Origin: Lachnospiraceae bacterium
GTDB taxonomy: Bacteria; Bacillota; Clostridia; Lachnospirales; Lachnospiraceae
Direction of reading: 5' to 3'
Length of the DNA stretch: 42,752 nt
Assembly: GCA_016287675.1 (NCBI GenBank)
Contig: JAEFAR010000021.1
Coordinates: 1-42,752, forward strand
Shown here in pieces: positions 28,139 to 37,308 of this stretch. The position numbers and the translations under genes were made by a program. Below the pieces are notes generated by a model that saw nothing but the letters and a program-made list of their open reading frames with translations, made no database searches and was not told where the DNA came from. Position 1 is the stretch's first letter; the number at the start of each line of letters is the position of its first letter.

Positions 28139-29101
28139 ATGCTTGAACTGCTTGTTTCGGACCTTTCGACACTTCATGCCACAGGGTTCGCCGTAGCATT
28201 TGTGCTGACGGTACTGCTGATCAGGTTCTTCGGTAAAAAGCTGCCGAAGGATCAGGGAAGGAAGTTTGCTGTTGAAGGCGCACTTTCGGAAGGAAAGGGA
28301 AGAGGGGCCGGAATCATTTTCGTCTGCGTGTTTGCTGCGGTTTCCTGCCTTTTTGCATTGCAGACTTTAGAGAGCTGCATCTATCTTTTGTTTATACTTT
28401 TTGCAATGATCACCGGATTTTTGGATGATGCGTCGGACAAGGCCTGGAAGGATTACAAAAAGGCGGTCTACGATCTGATAACTTCAGTCGGGATCACTGT
28501 TGTCTATATCATTGAGAACGGTACAGGCATAAACCTGGCCCTGCTGGGGATCGAAATCGAACTTCCCGTATGGCTTTTCGGGCTGTTTTCGGTGGCATTG
28601 ATCTGGGCTTCCATAAATGTAACGAACTGCACCGACGGAGTTGACGGACTGTCGGCCACTTTGGGGATCGTAACACTGATATCCTTTACACTGTACGATT
28701 CCATTTCCGCAGGTTCCTACGGAGACGGCTACACCATGCTCCTTTTCTGCGCATGCCTTATGGGCTATCTGCTGTTTAACGCCCATCCAAGTACCATCCT
28801 TATGGGAGATGCGGGCTCCAGGGCAATGGGTACCGTGATCGCCATTGCAGCCTTAAAGAGCAGGGATCCCTTCCTGTTGTTCTTTTTCGGTATAGTGTTT
28901 GTTTTTGACGGCGGACTTGGCCTTATAAAGCTTTTCCTGGCGAGGTTCTTTAAGATTAAGATCCTTAAGAACATCAGGACTCCGCTTCATGATCATGTAA
29001 GAAAGAATCTCAACTGGTCCAACACCCAGACAGTATACAGATTTACTATCATTCAGTCCCTGGTTTCCGTTATAGCATTGTGGTTCAGCGGACACGTTTG
29101 A
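28139..29101 (+). CDS. MraY-like phospho-N-acetylmuramoyl-pentapeptide transferase (GT4 family)
   Basis: 320-residue polytopic membrane protein with about ten hydrophobic helices, of the polyprenyl-phosphate N-acetylhexosamine-1-phosphate transferase family. Conserved acidic sites: Asp96-Asp97 (FLDDASD), Asp166 and Asp169 (NCTDGVDGLS) and Asp224 (LMGDAGSRAMG). The late RTPLHDHVRKNLNWSNTQTV segment is the counterpart of the HHHxE region that marks MraY rather than WecA/TagO, although the second His of the triad is Asp here. It probably makes lipid I for peptidoglycan, but it is outside a division/cell-wall gene cluster, so it could be a second or divergent MraY. The ribosome site lies in the end of the preceding gene. 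Confidence 0.82.
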   Translation: MLELLVSDLSTLHATGFAVAFVLTVLLIRFFGKKLPKDQGRKFAVEGALSEGKGRGAGIIFVCVFAAVSCLFALQTLESCIYLLFILFAMITGFLDDASDKAWKDYKKAVYDLITSVGITVVYIIENGTGINLALLGIEIELPVWLFGLFSVALIWASINVTNCTDGVDGLSATLGIVTLISFTLYDSISAGSYGDGYTMLLFCACLMGYLLFNAHPSTILMGDAGSRAMGTVIAIAALKSRDPFLLFFFGIVFVFDGGLGLIKLFLARFFKIKILKNIRTPLHDHVRKNLNWSNTQTVYRFTIIQSLVSVIALWFSGHV

Positions 29102-29121
29102 TCTAAGAAAGAGGTAATGAA

Positions 29122-29646
29122 ATGAAAACAGTAGCAGATTATGTAAGAACAATACCGGATTTCCCCGAGCCCGGGATCATGTTCAGGGATGTAACAAGCG
29201 TTATTCAGGATCCCGACGGACTCCGTCTTGCTGTTGACAAGCTGGAGGGACTGGTTCAGAACGAGGATTTCGATATTGTTGTAGGTCCCGAATCCAGAGG
29301 GTTCATCTTTGGTGTTCCCATCGCTTACAATATGCACAAATCATTTGTTCCCGTTCGAAAAAAAGGCAAACTCCCCTGCGAGACCATCGAGCAGGAATAT
29401 GACCTGGAGTACGGCTCTGCCATCCTTGAAATGCACAAGGATGCGATAAAGCCCGGACAGAGAGTCATTATTGTTGACGACCTCATTGCCACAGGCGGAA
29501 CCATCGAAGCAATAATAAAGCTGGTTGAACGTCTCGGCGGAAAGGTCGTAAAGATCGTATTTCTTATGGAACTTGAAGGCCTTGAAGGCCGTGAGCGCCT
29601 CAAGGGCTACAATGTGGATTCCGTTGTGAAATATCCCGGAAAATAA
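29122..29646 (+). CDS. apt: Adenine phosphoribosyltransferase
   Basis: 174-residue purine-salvage enzyme converting adenine and PRPP to AMP. N-terminal IPDFPEPGIMFRDVTSVIQDP, the GPESRGFIFG loop, the flexible KKGKLP segment, and the PRPP-binding motif VIIVDDLIATGGT (about residues 115-127) are canonical. AAAGAGG precedes the ATG. It stands just before rel, an arrangement common in Bacillota, and probably shares its transcript. Confidence 0.97.
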   Translation: MKTVADYVRTIPDFPEPGIMFRDVTSVIQDPDGLRLAVDKLEGLVQNEDFDIVVGPESRGFIFGVPIAYNMHKSFVPVRKKGKLPCETIEQEYDLEYGSAILEMHKDAIKPGQRVIIVDDLIATGGTIEAIIKLVERLGGKVVKIVFLMELEGLEGRERLKGYNVDSVVKYPGK

Positions 29647-29681
29647 GATCTGACCGGGAAATAATACCGGAAGGAGTGCCA

Positions 29682-31982
29682 ATGGCAGAAGCGGACAAAA
29701 AAGAATTCAAATATGTGCTGAAGAAACCCATCAGCGAGAAATCTTTTTCCACACCTTCGGACTTTACCGATCCGGAGGCGCTTTTTGCGCGTTTGGAGAA
29801 GACCATCCGGTCATATAGAAGCCTTACTGATCTGGGGCTGATCAGGAAAGCCTACGAACTGGCTTCCGAAAAGCACAAGGATCAGAAACGTAAGTCCGGA
29901 GAACCCTACATCATTCACCCTCTTTGCGTTGCCATCATCCTTGCGGAACTGGAACTTGATAAAGAGACCATTGCTGCGGGAATTCTTCACGACGTGGTGG
30001 AAGATACGGACACCACTCTGGATGAGGTGAGAGAGCAATTCGGGGACGAGATCGCCCTTCTGGTGGATGGCGTTACGAAGCTGACTCAGTTGAACTACGA
30101 CATGGACAAGGTGGAGGTTCAGGCGGAAAACCTGAGAAAGATGTTCCTTGCCATGGCGAAGGACATCCGTGTCATCATGATAAAGCTGGCGGACCGCCTT
30201 CACAACATGCGTACCATGCAGTACCAGCCTGTTCCAAAGCAGCTGGAGAAGGCGCATGAGACCATGGACATTTACGCGCCTCTCGCACAGCGTCTCGGTA
30301 TCAGCAGGATCAAGATCGAACTGGACGATCTTTCTTTGAAGATCATTGAGCCTGAAGTTTACGCCGATCTGGAAGAGAAGATCGCAATGCGTAAGAGCGA
30401 CCGGGAGAAGTTCATTGACGCGAGGATAGATGAGATAGCGGAAAAGATCGAAGAAGGTGAGATCAAGGCTCAGATCGACGGCCGTATCAAGCACTTCTTC
30501 AGTATATATAAAAAGATGAAAAACCAGGACAAGACCCTGGATCAGATCTATGATCTCTATGCGATACGTATCATTGTGGATACAGTAAAGGATTGCTACG
30601 CCGCACTGGGAATCATCCATGAAATGTACAAGCCCATTCCCGGACGTTTCAAGGACTACATTGCCATGCCCAAGGCCAACAATTACCAGTCCTTACACAC
30701 AACTCTTATTGCCCACAACGGTCTGCCTTTTGAGGTTCAGATCCGTACCATGGAGATGCACAAGGTTGCTGAGTACGGTATCGCAGCCCATTGGAAGTAC
30801 AAAGAGGCACAGAACGGTGTCAGATCGGATGCCAAAGAGGAAGAAAAGATGGCCTGGCTCCGTCAGATCCTTGAATGGCAGCAGGAAATGTCCGATAACA
30901 AGGAATTTCTTTCAAATGTTAAATCAGACCTTGATCTTTTTTCCGACTCAGTTTACTGTTTCACTCCCACAGGGGATGTAAAGACGCTGCCTGCAGGTTC
31001 TACTCCTGTCGACTTCGCTTACTCCATTCACTCTGCTGTGGGTAATAAAATGGTGGGAGCAAGAGCTAACGGCAAGCTTGTCACCATGGATTACGTCATT
31101 AAAAACGGCGACCGGATAGAGATCATCACATCACAGAACTCCAAAGGCCCCAGCCGTGACTGGCTGAACATCGTAAAGAGCGGTCAGGCCAGGAACAAGA
31201 TAAATCAATGGTTTAAGACGGAACTTAAAGAAGACAATGTGGTTCACGGCAAAGAACTGCTCATGAGCTACTTAAAGACCAAGGGTATGAATCCCCAGGA
31301 ACTCCTGAAGGCAGATTTCATGGAAGTCACCATGCACAAGTACGGATTCCACGACTGGGATTCGGTACTTGCAGCCATCGGCCATGGAGGCCTTAAGGAA
31401 GGTCAGATCGTAAACCGTCTTCTTGAAGAACTTGAAAAGAAAAAGAAACGTGAGATCACGGATGAAAAGATCCTGGAATCCGTTGCCGAGATAAAGAACA
31501 CCAAAAAGCCCGTGGAAGTCAAGGCCAGATCGGGCATTATCGTTCAGGGCGCGGGGGACATCTCCGTACACTTTTCCAAGTGCTGTTCTCCCGTACCGGG
31601 AGATGAGATCGTGGGCTTTGTTACGAGAGGCCGCGGAATTTCGATCCACAGAACGGACTGCATAAATGTAATAAATGCGACGGATGATGAGAGGATGCGT
31701 CTTGTCAGCGCCGAGTGGAACGAAGGTGACAGGCAGAGCGGAAATTACTTTGCGGAGATCAACATCTATGCTCACAACAGAAGCGGAATGATCCTGGACA
31801 TTTCCAAGGTTATGACCGAGAACAAGATAGACATGACAAACATCAACAGCCGTGTCAGCAAGAACGGAACCGCCACCATCACAATGGGGTTCGATGTTTC
31901 CAGCACGGAAATGCTTACCACGGTGATCTCGAAGCTGAGAATGATCGAGGGTGTGGTTGATGTTGAAAGAACAATGGGATAA
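29682..31982 (+). CDS. rel: Bifunctional (p)ppGpp synthetase/hydrolase
   Basis: 766-residue stringent-response enzyme. The HD hydrolase domain has His103-Asp104 and Glu107-Asp108 in HDVVEDT, the synthetase domain has YAIRIIVDTVKDCYAALGIIHE and RFKDYIAMPKANNYQSLHTT, then TGS (VYCFTPTGDVKTLP), a helical/zinc-finger-like region with CCSPVPGDEIVGF, and a C-terminal ACT domain. Both activities look intact, as in other Gram-positive Rel proteins. The start at 29682 is preferred over a GTG at 29676 because GGAAGGAG runs into that GTG. The last base of its stop codon is the first base of the hemZ start codon. Confidence 0.97.
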   Translation: MAEADKKEFKYVLKKPISEKSFSTPSDFTDPEALFARLEKTIRSYRSLTDLGLIRKAYELASEKHKDQKRKSGEPYIIHPLCVAIILAELELDKETIAAGILHDVVEDTDTTLDEVREQFGDEIALLVDGVTKLTQLNYDMDKVEVQAENLRKMFLAMAKDIRVIMIKLADRLHNMRTMQYQPVPKQLEKAHETMDIYAPLAQRLGISRIKIELDDLSLKIIEPEVYADLEEKIAMRKSDREKFIDARIDEIAEKIEEGEIKAQIDGRIKHFFSIYKKMKNQDKTLDQIYDLYAIRIIVDTVKDCYAALGIIHEMYKPIPGRFKDYIAMPKANNYQSLHTTLIAHNGLPFEVQIRTMEMHKVAEYGIAAHWKYKEAQNGVRSDAKEEEKMAWLRQILEWQQEMSDNKEFLSNVKSDLDLFSDSVYCFTPTGDVKTLPAGSTPVDFAYSIHSAVGNKMVGARANGKLVTMDYVIKNGDRIEIITSQNSKGPSRDWLNIVKSGQARNKINQWFKTELKEDNVVHGKELLMSYLKTKGMNPQELLKADFMEVTMHKYGFHDWDSVLAAIGHGGLKEGQIVNRLLEELEKKKKREITDEKILESVAEIKNTKKPVEVKARSGIIVQGAGDISVHFSKCCSPVPGDEIVGFVTRGRGISIHRTDCINVINATDDERMRLVSAEWNEGDRQSGNYFAEINIYAHNRSGMILDISKVMTENKIDMTNINSRVSKNGTATITMGFDVSSTEMLTTVISKLRMIEGVVDVERTMG

Positions 31983-33580
31983 TGAAACAGATATATGCTT
32001 ACATAAAGGGCTTGGATTACGGTCAGGACATCGGACCGCTGATTAAAGCCTTTTTTAGAGATTGTGAAATCAAAACAGTAAACAGTGAAGAGGCGGAAGA
32101 AGAGAAAAAGCGTGAAGAAGCGAAGATAAAACGCGGGCACGGACAGATCGAAGCACCTCTTATCGTCGGTGCATTTAATTTCTTTCTGAATGACAGGGAT
32201 TTTTCCATAGAAGCGGAAGTTTACGGTAAAAAATCTTCTGCTGATGAGGACTTTTCCCAAAATCCCGAGTTTACTTACGTAAATGAAGGAGACCCGGACA
32301 GGAGGATGTACCGTAATCATCTGCATCGCGCTCTGTATCGGATACTCAGCGAACTCTCCGGCAGAACACTTCCCTGGGGCACGCTGACAGGGGTCCGTCC
32401 CACAAAGCAGGTTCTGGATATGCGTCAGAGGGGATGTTCGGCGGATGAGATAATTTCTCATTATGAAAATGAGTATCTTGCAAGCTCTGAAAAAGCAAAG
32501 CTTGCTCTGCGTGTAACGGAAAATGAGATGCGGCTTCTTGAAGGCCTTACATTTGACGACACTTACAGTCTTTACATCGGTGTACCCTTTTGCCCGAGCA
32601 TATGCCTGTATTGCTCTTTTTCTTCCTATCCCTATGATAAGTACAAGGCTTACGCAGAACCTTACGTGAGTGCGCTGCTTCATGAGATCGAGGCTACTGC
32701 CGATATCATGAAGAACAAAAGGCTTATAAGCATATATTTCGGCGGCGGAACACCCACCACTTTAACGGCGGAACAGCTGGGAACCGTGATACGAAAGATC
32801 AAGGAATGCTTTGATCTTAAGGATCTTAGAGAGTGGACGGTGGAAGCCGGTCGCCCCGACAGTATCACGAAGGAAAAACTGGTGGTGCTGAAGGAAGAGG
32901 GAATCACAAGGATCTCCGTAAATCCCCAGACCATGCAGCAAAGGACACTGGATCTGATCGGAAGAAGACACACCGTGGATGATGTGCTTAGGGCTTTTGC
33001 ACTTGCAAGAGAGTGCGGCTTTGATAACATCAACATGGATCTGATCGCCGGACTTAACGGAGAAACCATTGAAGATTTCAAGGATACTTTGAGGCAGGTG
33101 GGAGAACTGGATCCGGATTCCGTCACTGTGCACACGCTCGCCGTAAAACGCGCTGCTAGGCTGAATGCGGAAATGGATGCCTATGCAGACAGTCTGAGCA
33201 CCGAGACGGGGCTCATGACTGAGTGGGCGGAGAAATTCATGAATGAAAAGGGGTACGAACCCTACTATCTTTACAGACAGAAGAACATGTCCGAAAACCT
33301 TGAAAACGTGGGATATGCAAAGCCGGGAAAGGAAGGACTTTACAACGTTCTGATCATGGAGGAATGCCACACTATTGCGGCCTGCGGTCCGGGAGCGTCC
33401 TCAAAGCTGGTCAGGAGCGATGAGATCTTCGGCAGCGGGTTCCTGAACGAGGCCGAGGACGGGGAATACAAAGTCAGGAAGATCGAACGGACGGAAAACG
33501 TAAAAAGTGTCAGGGATTACGTGGAACGAACAGAGGAAATGATCGAACGAAAGAGGAAACTCTTTTCGGATCTAAAATAA
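31982..33580 (+). CDS. hemZ: Coproporphyrinogen dehydrogenase-like radical SAM protein HemZ
   Basis: 532-residue radical SAM enzyme of the HemN/HemZ group. An N-terminal domain of about 180 residues particular to HemZ precedes the radical SAM core, whose cluster cysteines are Cys204, Cys208 and Cys211 in the CPSICLYC motif. FGGGTPTTLTAEQL, INMDLIAGLNGET and the C-terminal YARRL-like VKRAARLN region are typical of HemN relatives. HemN oxidises coproporphyrinogen III without oxygen; for HemZ this role is not firmly established, and no other haem genes adjoin. Translation is coupled to rel by a one-base stop/start overlap. Confidence 0.9.
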   Translation: MKQIYAYIKGLDYGQDIGPLIKAFFRDCEIKTVNSEEAEEEKKREEAKIKRGHGQIEAPLIVGAFNFFLNDRDFSIEAEVYGKKSSADEDFSQNPEFTYVNEGDPDRRMYRNHLHRALYRILSELSGRTLPWGTLTGVRPTKQVLDMRQRGCSADEIISHYENEYLASSEKAKLALRVTENEMRLLEGLTFDDTYSLYIGVPFCPSICLYCSFSSYPYDKYKAYAEPYVSALLHEIEATADIMKNKRLISIYFGGGTPTTLTAEQLGTVIRKIKECFDLKDLREWTVEAGRPDSITKEKLVVLKEEGITRISVNPQTMQQRTLDLIGRRHTVDDVLRAFALARECGFDNINMDLIAGLNGETIEDFKDTLRQVGELDPDSVTVHTLAVKRAARLNAEMDAYADSLSTETGLMTEWAEKFMNEKGYEPYYLYRQKNMSENLENVGYAKPGKEGLYNVLIMEECHTIAACGPGASSKLVRSDEIFGSGFLNEAEDGEYKVRKIERTENVKSVRDYVERTEEMIERKRKLFSDLK

Positions 33581-33598
33581 TTTTTAAAGGAAGATATC

Positions 33599-34237
33599 AT
33601 GTATTTTGATTCGGAGAAGGAAATCAGAAACATCCTCTATCTTTTGAACCTTAAGGGTGTGGTGACTGAGGATCTGGAAGACAGCATCGACCACGGGAAG
33701 CTGGTGGCTGCCATTGTGAAGATGCTGGCGGGACGCATCGGACTTGATGAAAAGACAACGGAGACCATTTACAATGCTGCATGTGTCCATGATGTAGGAA
33801 AGCTGAAGCTTTCCCAGAGCATATACGGACGTGACAAAAAATCTCTTCATGTTGAGGAAGTCAGACACATGAGGATGCATGCGAAACTGGGAGCAGAAAT
33901 GCTGGGGCAGTGCAATTACCCGGTTGATATCGTGGAAGCGGTTTACCATCATCATGAGTGCTATGACGGCAGCGGCTACCCTGACAATCTGCGAGGGGAG
34001 GACATTCCCTATTCCTCCAGATTCATTAAGATCTGTGATGCTTTTGCGGCACTGATTTCTGACAGACCTTATCGAAAGGGCTTTGACAAGGATGCTGCCC
34101 TCGGTATGATGATCGAAGACAACAAAGAGTATGACATCAGGCTTTTCTTGGATTTCATGAACATGGTGAATTCACCTGAATTTGATGAGATCCTTAAAAT
34201 GGCCGAAGAAATGAATAAGAAACATTCCTATAAATAA
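33599..34237 (+). CDS. HD-GYP domain protein, probable cyclic-di-GMP phosphodiesterase
   Basis: 212-residue soluble protein that is almost entirely an HD-GYP domain, the type that breaks down cyclic di-GMP. Metal-site and signature residues: His64-Asp65 in HDVGKLKL, HMRMHAKLG, His117-His118-His119 in HHHECYDG, Gly126-Tyr127-Pro128 in GSGYP, and CDAFAALISDRPYRK with the conserved metal-binding Asp. All appear intact, so it is probably active. It has no sensor or receiver domain, unlike most HD-GYP proteins. AAAGGAAG precedes the ATG. It lies 18 bases after hemZ at the end of the apt-rel-hemZ unit and is followed by a terminator. Confidence 0.88.
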   Translation: MYFDSEKEIRNILYLLNLKGVVTEDLEDSIDHGKLVAAIVKMLAGRIGLDEKTTETIYNAACVHDVGKLKLSQSIYGRDKKSLHVEEVRHMRMHAKLGAEMLGQCNYPVDIVEAVYHHHECYDGSGYPDNLRGEDIPYSSRFIKICDAFAALISDRPYRKGFDKDAALGMMIEDNKEYDIRLFLDFMNMVNSPEFDEILKMAEEMNKKHSYK

Positions 34238-34243
34238 AAAAAC

Positions 34244-34276
34244 GGGGTGCGCATTTTACATATGCACACCCTTTTT
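34244..34276 (+). terminator. Intrinsic terminator after the HD-GYP gene
   Basis: GGGTGCGCAT (34245-34254) with ATGCACACCC (34262-34271), one mismatch, a short loop and TTTTT. A runs upstream could let it serve the convergent XRE gene as well. Confidence 0.85.
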
Positions 34277-34310
34277 ATTTCAGTAGGGGTTCAATCCTTG
34301 ACACATAAGA

Positions 34311-35084
34311 TCATGCGCTTTCATACTTCTTAGCCGCGTGATGAAGCGGTATGAAACATGAAAACAGTGCTCCGAAGGTGGGAATAAAGAGCGAGAATGC
34401 CCAGAAGCCTTCAAATTTAATAAATCTGTCCATCAGGATCGTTATTAAGGGGTAGATGAGTGCCACGATCATTGACCATAATCTGAGGGCTTTAAGTATG
34501 GGTTTCCAGTTGTTGTTATTGAATGTGACACCCGGCATGTTCATTGAGAATGATCCATCCCTGTATTCCTTAACCTTTTTTTCATCATAGTATCCGGGAA
34601 GCTTCTCCTTGGCAACGACCCAGAAGTAGATCCCGAAAAAGTAGATAAGGAACAGTACTGTCGGTAAATGAAGTGATATGACAAACCAGTTAACATCCTT
34701 GAGAAACAGAAGTACAGAGCACTCTGCCATGGACGCTATGATGATGCTGATGATCGCGCAGACCCTTGTAAATCTGTGATATTCAGCTTCTTTTTCCAGT
34801 TTTGCATTGTTCAGATCCATTGCCCGCTGAAGCATATCGTCCACTTCTTTTTTATCTATTTTTTCTTCGATTTCCATAATTCTCCCTTCCACCAGTTCGG
34901 TGAGTGACACGGAGAGGATTTCAGCCAAAGGCTCCAGGATCGTGATGTCGGGGAAACTCAAGCCTCGTTCCCACTTGCTCACTGCTTTGTCTGAGATCCT
35001 GAGCATCTCCGCAAGTTCTCTCTGTGTAAGATTCATTTCTTTTCTGCGTTCGGTAACGAACGCGCCAAATTGTTCTTTGTTCAT
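34311..35084 (-). CDS. XRE-family transcriptional regulator with a membrane domain
   Basis: 257-residue protein with an N-terminal helix-turn-helix of the XRE type (about 5-62; LTQRELAEMLRISDKAVSKWERGLSFPD), a short charged helix (about 66-100), then four hydrophobic segments grouped in two pairs (about 106-125 and 132-155, then 205-225 and 230-250). Such XRE-membrane fusions are frequent in Clostridia and are thought to couple a membrane or envelope signal to transcription; the target is unknown. The start at 35084 is chosen because GGAGG lies 5 bases before it; an in-frame ATG further upstream lacks one. No transporter gene adjoins, unlike many relatives. Confidence 0.82.
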   Translation of the reverse strand: MNKEQFGAFVTERRKEMNLTQRELAEMLRISDKAVSKWERGLSFPDITILEPLAEILSVSLTELVEGRIMEIEEKIDKKEVDDMLQRAMDLNNAKLEKEAEYHRFTRVCAIISIIIASMAECSVLLFLKDVNWFVISLHLPTVLFLIYFFGIYFWVVAKEKLPGYYDEKKVKEYRDGSFSMNMPGVTFNNNNWKPILKALRLWSMIVALIYPLITILMDRFIKFEGFWAFSLFIPTFGALFSCFIPLHHAAKKYESA

Positions 35085-35139
35085 GGTGGCCTCCATTTTA
35101 TACGGGAGCGGGAAAGATCTCCGCATCCGTGTTACGGAA

Positions 35140-35168
35140 ATAATAGCCTAAATGAAGAAAAAAGACAA
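35140..35168 (-). promoter_or_regulatory. SigA-type promoter for the XRE regulator gene
   Basis: On the minus strand TTGTCT (35168-35163), 17-base spacer, TATTAT (35145-35140), start near 35133. The rest of 35085-35386 has no supported gene: a short open frame on the plus strand lacks a ribosome site and overlaps the XRE start region. It also contains related GCATCGGAAA stretches near 35243 and 35317. Confidence 0.65.
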
Positions 35169-35324
35169 CCGACTGTTGGTTTACCTATGAAAAATGGTGT
35201 TCCGGAATGGAAAGTGGTGATCAGGCGTGGAAAGTTGCTGATTGCATCGGAAACAGTGAAAATCCAGGAATCCGATGTAAAAAAACAGGTTGAGAGGGGC
35301 GGATGATGGGAAAAATGCATCGGA

Positions 35325-35373
35325 AAACAAAAAAATATCCGAAATCGATGCACAGGGCTTTGATTTCGGATAT
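35325..35373 (-). terminator. Intrinsic terminator after aspS
   Basis: Read on the minus strand, a perfect 12-bp stem (plus-strand arms ATATCCGAAATC 35335-35346 and GATTTCGGATAT 35362-35373) with a 15-base loop is followed by TTTTTTTGTTTT. Confidence 0.9.
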
Positions 35374-35386
35374 TAATTATCTTGTC

Positions 35387-37147
35387 TTATTTCTCAGGCA
35401 TGATGATGGCGATGTGGTCCTCGTCAAGCTGCTTCTGAGTAACTTCTGCGGGAGCACCCATCATAAGGTCCTGAGCGTTCTTGTTCATGGGGAATGCGAT
35501 AACATCTCTGATAGCGTCCTTACCAAGGATCAGCATTACCATACGGTCCACGCCGGGAGCGATTCCTCCGTGAGGCGGAGCACCGTAGCAGAAGGCGTTG
35601 TACATTGCGGGGAACTTTGCCTTAACGTCCTCTTCACCGAGACGTACAAGTTTGAAAGCTTCGATCATGATCTCGGGATCATGGTTACGGATGGCACCGG
35701 ATGAAAGCTCAACACCGTTAACAACCAGGTCATACTGGTAAGCAAGGATGTCAAGAGGATCCTGAGTCTTAAGGGCTTCCATTCCGCCCTTGGGCATTGA
35801 GAAAGGATTGTGGCAGAATTCAAGTTCGCCGGATTCTTCACCGATCTCATACATAGGGAAGTCAACGATCCAGCAGAATTCGTACTTTTCCTTGTCCATA
35901 TGTCCTTCTGCGGCTGCGCCGAGAAGCTTTCTGAACACACCTGCCGTCTTCTGGGCAGTAAGGAGATCGCCTGCCGCAAGTCCTACGAAGTCTCCGTTCT
36001 TAAGACCGAGAGCATCGATAACAGCCTGCTTTCTGTCTGCAAGGAACTTGGAAATACCGCCAACGAACTCACCGTTCTCGTCAACGCGGAACCAGTAAGT
36101 CTTCTGGGCAGTTGTAACTTCAACATCTGCGATCATGGCATCGATCTGCTTACGTGTTGCATTCAGTCTGTCAACAACTACAGCCTTTACGACTTTGCCT
36201 GCGAAAGGTTCGAAGCCGCAATCAGCCATTACGGCAGTTGCATCCTGAAGAACGAGATCGATACGAAGATCGGGCTTATCGGAACCGTACTTGTCCATTG
36301 CTTCGCGGTAAGGTATGCGTACAAAAGGAGCCTTGGAAGCTGTTTTGTAAACGCCGTACTTTGCGAAGATGGGAGGAAGCACGTCCTCTATGACTGCGAA
36401 AATGTCTTCCTGGGAAGCGAAAGCCATTTCCATATCCATCTGATAGAATTCTCCCGGGCTTCTGTCTGCACGGGCATCCTCATCACGGAAGCAGGGTGCG
36501 ATCTGGAAGTAACGGTCAAAGCCTGCTGTCATAAGAAGCTGCTTGAACTGCTGAGGTGCCTGGGGAAGAGCATAGAACTTTCCGGGGTGATTTCTTGCGG
36601 GAACAAGATAATCTCTTGCACCTTCAGGGGATGAAGCTGTGAGGATGGGGGTTGTTATCTCGAGAAAGCCGTGTGCGGTCATAGCATTTCTGAGCGCTGA
36701 TACGATCTGGCTTCTGATAACGATGTTCTTCTTGACCTCGGGATTTCTGAGATCGAGATAACGATACTTAAGACGTGTGTTCTCGTCTGCTTCGGTTGAC
36801 TTGGTTATTTCAAAAGGAAGCGCGTTGTATCTGCACTTTCCGAGGATTTCGATCTTCTCGGGAACGACTTCGATCTCGCCTGTGGGCAGGTCCTTGTTCT
36901 TGGAGGAACGTTCTCTTACGATGCCTGTGGCGGAAATGGTGGTCTCCTTATTGAGATTGTCAATGATAGCCATCATTTCTTCGGTTTCTATTACAAGCTG
37001 TGTTGTGCCATAGAAATCGCGTAAAATAACGAAGCCAAGATTTTTGCTGACTTTACGGATGTTTTCAAACCATCCCACCAGCGTAACCTTTTCACCGGCA
37101 TTTGCAAGACGAAGCTCGTTGCAGTTGTGGGTTCTTGACTGAGTCAT
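35387..37147 (-). CDS. aspS: Aspartate-tRNA ligase, bacterial type
   Basis: 586-residue class II synthetase charging tRNA-Asp. The N-terminal anticodon-binding OB domain (VTLVGWFENIRKVSKNLGFVILRD) is followed by the catalytic core with motif 2 (CFRDEDARADRSPGEFYQMDMEM), the bacterial GAD insertion (about 285-410), and motif 3 GVDRMVMLILGKDAIRDVIAFP. Length and the GAD domain mark it as bacterial-type AspRS. On the minus strand AAAGGA precedes the ATG. No T-box leader is seen; transcription is from a simple promoter, and the gene stands alone with its own terminator. Confidence 0.97.
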   Translation of the reverse strand: MTQSRTHNCNELRLANAGEKVTLVGWFENIRKVSKNLGFVILRDFYGTTQLVIETEEMMAIIDNLNKETTISATGIVRERSSKNKDLPTGEIEVVPEKIEILGKCRYNALPFEITKSTEADENTRLKYRYLDLRNPEVKKNIVIRSQIVSALRNAMTAHGFLEITTPILTASSPEGARDYLVPARNHPGKFYALPQAPQQFKQLLMTAGFDRYFQIAPCFRDEDARADRSPGEFYQMDMEMAFASQEDIFAVIEDVLPPIFAKYGVYKTASKAPFVRIPYREAMDKYGSDKPDLRIDLVLQDATAVMADCGFEPFAGKVVKAVVVDRLNATRKQIDAMIADVEVTTAQKTYWFRVDENGEFVGGISKFLADRKQAVIDALGLKNGDFVGLAAGDLLTAQKTAGVFRKLLGAAAEGHMDKEKYEFCWIVDFPMYEIGEESGELEFCHNPFSMPKGGMEALKTQDPLDILAYQYDLVVNGVELSSGAIRNHDPEIMIEAFKLVRLGEEDVKAKFPAMYNAFCYGAPPHGGIAPGVDRMVMLILGKDAIRDVIAFPMNKNAQDLMMGAPAEVTQKQLDEDHIAIIMPEK

Positions 37148-37167
37148 GATAATGTCCTTTCGTGTTA

Positions 37168-37197
37168 CTTATACAGTAACTTCTTTCTTTTTATCAA
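37168..37197 (-). promoter_or_regulatory. Promoter for aspS
   Basis: Minus strand TTGATA (37197-37192), 18-base spacer, TATAAG (37173-37168). The inverted repeat GTTACT/AGTAAC (37164-37180) overlaps the -10 box and might be an operator or a 5' hairpin. Confidence 0.6.
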
Positions 37198-37269
37198 ATA
37201 TTTATTTTATCACGGAATAAGGGGGGAATGCAATGAAAAGTTTTGAAGAGGCAAAAGGGAAGGCAAAGG

Positions 37270-37301
37270 CAAAAAAAGGAATCGTCATTCGTGACGATTC
37301 C
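37270..37301 (-). terminator. Intrinsic terminator after the Rpn-family gene
   Basis: A perfect 10-bp stem (plus strand GGAATCGTCA 37278-37287, TGACGATTCC 37292-37301, loop TTCG); on the minus strand it is followed by seven T (37277-37271). It lies 8 bases after the stop codon of the Rpn-family gene. An apparent plus-strand open frame from 37233 runs through it and is not supported. Confidence 0.9.
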
Positions 37302-37308
37302 GGTGAAT

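Noticed and set aside
35070-35306. Short plus-strand open frame between the XRE gene and aspS
   Set aside because: It overlaps the XRE start and promoter on the other strand, has no ribosome site, and the peptide (ending KIQESDVKKQVERGG) resembles nothing known.
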